Shown here in pieces: positions 4,764 to 5,821 of a stretch of 5,821 nt of DNA (position 1 is the first letter of the stretch; every line of letters begins with the position of its first letter). Position numbers and translations under genes: made by a program. The stretch comes from Bacillota bacterium (GTDB taxonomy: Bacteria; Bacillota; Bacilli; Alicyclobacillales; Alicyclobacillaceae): positions 1-5,821 of the forward strand of contig JAKAXI010000146.1 in the NCBI GenBank assembly GCA_021816665.1. The letters are read 5' to 3'. Under the pieces are notes generated by a model that was given only the letters and a program-made list of their open reading frames with translations, did not search any database and was not told the origin of the DNA.

Positions 4764-5821
4764 GTGCGAATTTGGGTGCTAACCAACGAGTACGATCCAT
4801 GGTTCATTGGGGGGTTAGGTGTAGTTGCGACGCAACTGTCTCGAGCGGTCCGCGACCTTGGTGAGGATGTAACTGTGATCGCCCGTGGGAAGGGTCCTCC
4901 CAGGCTTGCTCGCAATCACGCCATTCGTGTGTTGCGCATCCCGCGGCGCAAGCCGTTTTTTCATGAAGCGCGCCGCCGTTTTAACACAGAGCCGATTCTA
5001 TTTGCTGCGCGGCGCCGGGCTGTGCCCTGGCCGGACCTGATTCACGTGCACAGTGTCGGCTTTGCGAACCTCGCGTTGCACATGCAGGAGTCGCGAAACA
5101 TTCCAGTTGTCTACACCTGTCATTCGCTGATTTGCGATGAGCCCTGGTCCCCGCATCAGGCGATTATGAAGCGACGTCAGGAGCGCTTGCTCAGGAAAGC
5201 CGACCGCATTGTTGTGCCAAGCGAGTGGCAGCGGCAAGGCATTATGGCCCTCTATCCACAGTGTGCAGAGCGCATTCGCGTCATATCAAACGGGGTTGAT
5301 CTGCCCGGCCAGGTCAACTGGCAGCATTCACTGCTCGTAGAACGACGCGCCCCCGGAACCCGATTGCTGTTTGTCGGGAGGCTCATCCCGCAGAAGGGCA
5401 TCGAAGAGTTGCTGCAGAGCATCGCCGTATTGCGCCAACGCGGTTGGCCAGTGACCCTTGATGTTGTAGGTCGTGGAGGGATGCAGTACAAGGCTAGGCT
5501 TGTAGAACTAGCCGGGAGACTGCAAGTTTCTCAGCACGTGCGCTGGCTCGGCTTTCAACCGGCGCAAAGGATGGCTGACATCTACAGGGCGCATGACCTC
5601 GTGATCGTCCCAAGCCAGTTAGAGTCATTCGGACTTGTTGCGCTCGAAGCCATGGCCTGGGGGGTCCCGCTTGTCTCCACACAGTCGGGCGGTCTGTCTG
5701 ATTTCATCGATTCGAATGTAGCGCACATTATTCCGAGTGTTGACCGATACGCTATTGCAGATGTTGTAGAGAACACGTTGCTGCACCCGGACGAAGTAGT
5801 CGAACGCGCCAAAGAGAGATA
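4764..5821 (+). CDS. Family GT4 glycosyltransferase, 3' end outside the window
   Basis: The frame is open from a GTG at 4764 to the window edge (352 complete codons, no stop). It encodes a cytoplasmic GT-B-fold retaining glycosyltransferase of family GT4, which moves a sugar from a nucleotide donor to an acceptor. The N-terminal Rossmann domain starts MRIWVLTNEYDPWFIGGLG, with the glycine-rich loop GGLG at residues 16-19, then IHVHS (His94 and His96), YTCHS (His120) and VVPSEW (about 151-155). The linker is ISNGVD (Asn176 to Asp179). The C-terminal donor domain has LLFVGRLIPQKGIEELL (from about 201; Arg206 and Lys211), WLGF, and the E-X7-E motif ESFGLVALE (Glu287 and Glu295), then GVPLVST and GGLSDFI. 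All expected residues are present and only a short C-terminal helix should be missing. It is divergent from the pseudogene. Donor and acceptor are unknown; a spore or cell-surface saccharide is inferred from the neighbours. Confidence 0.93.
   Translation, partial: MRIWVLTNEYDPWFIGGLGVVATQLSRAVRDLGEDVTVIARGKGPPRLARNHAIRVLRIPRRKPFFHEARRRFNTEPILFAARRRAVPWPDLIHVHSVGFANLALHMQESRNIPVVYTCHSLICDEPWSPHQAIMKRRQERLLRKADRIVVPSEWQRQGIMALYPQCAERIRVISNGVDLPGQVNWQHSLLVERRAPGTRLLFVGRLIPQKGIEELLQSIAVLRQRGWPVTLDVVGRGGMQYKARLVELAGRLQVSQHVRWLGFQPAQRMADIYRAHDLVIVPSQLESFGLVALEAMAWGVPLVSTQSGGLSDFIDSNVAHIIPSVDRYAIADVVENTLLHPDEVVERAKER

Noticed and set aside
1..5821. CRISPR array, tandem repeats, insertion sequence ends, tRNA or rRNA genes
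   Set aside because: Reading both strands showed no regularly spaced repeats, transposase-like sequence, terminal inverted repeats or tRNA-like cloverleaf.

Overview
The window looks like chromosomal DNA from a moderate-GC, low-repeat Gram-positive bacterium, most likely Bacillota. The main evidence is a CsoR copper repressor very close in pattern to the Bacillus subtilis protein, a sigma-A-type TTGACA-17-TATACT promoter, strong purine-rich Shine-Dalgarno sequences, and GTG and TTG starts. An Alicyclobacillus-like spore former is a reasonable guess, but it is inference only.

Left part (1-480): a copper-homeostasis operon on the minus strand. csoR (120-416) is followed after 27 bases by the start of an HMA-domain copper transporter, probably copA, which leaves the window at base 1. 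A near-consensus promoter (452-480) has a CsoR-like palindrome lying in its spacer and touching its -10 box. This fits repression of the whole operon by apo-CsoR and release by Cu(I).

Middle-left (507-1023): a strong hairpin without a U-tract, a 119-residue unrecognised protein on the minus strand (557-916) with an excellent ribosome binding site, and a short divergent intergenic region with weak overlapping promoter candidates.

Middle (1024-2013): a phosphotransferase of the APH/choline kinase/CotS fold on the plus strand, with the HGDxxxxN and DWE active-site motifs. It converges on a 601-residue polytopic membrane protein (2078-3883, minus), which resembles GT-C-type membrane glycosyltransferases.

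Right (3895-4740): the region just upstream of the membrane gene has no intact ORF. It is a clear minus-strand pseudogene: protein-like fragments follow one another collinearly through all three reading frames, with stops, at least three frameshifts and probably an internal deletion. Its stop codon is 11 bases before the membrane-protein start, so the two probably formed an operon.

Right edge (4764-5821): a family GT4 glycosyltransferase starts on the plus strand, divergent from the pseudogene, and runs off the window with no stop.

Taken together, 1-480 is a copper-resistance unit. 1024-5821 looks like a cell-surface or spore-surface saccharide locus (kinase-like protein, membrane glycosyltransferase, decayed partner, cytoplasmic glycosyltransferase). 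I see no CRISPR array, tRNA, rRNA, insertion sequence or phage feature. I found no convincing wholly new system; the least explained items are the 119-residue protein and the family represented by the pseudogene.
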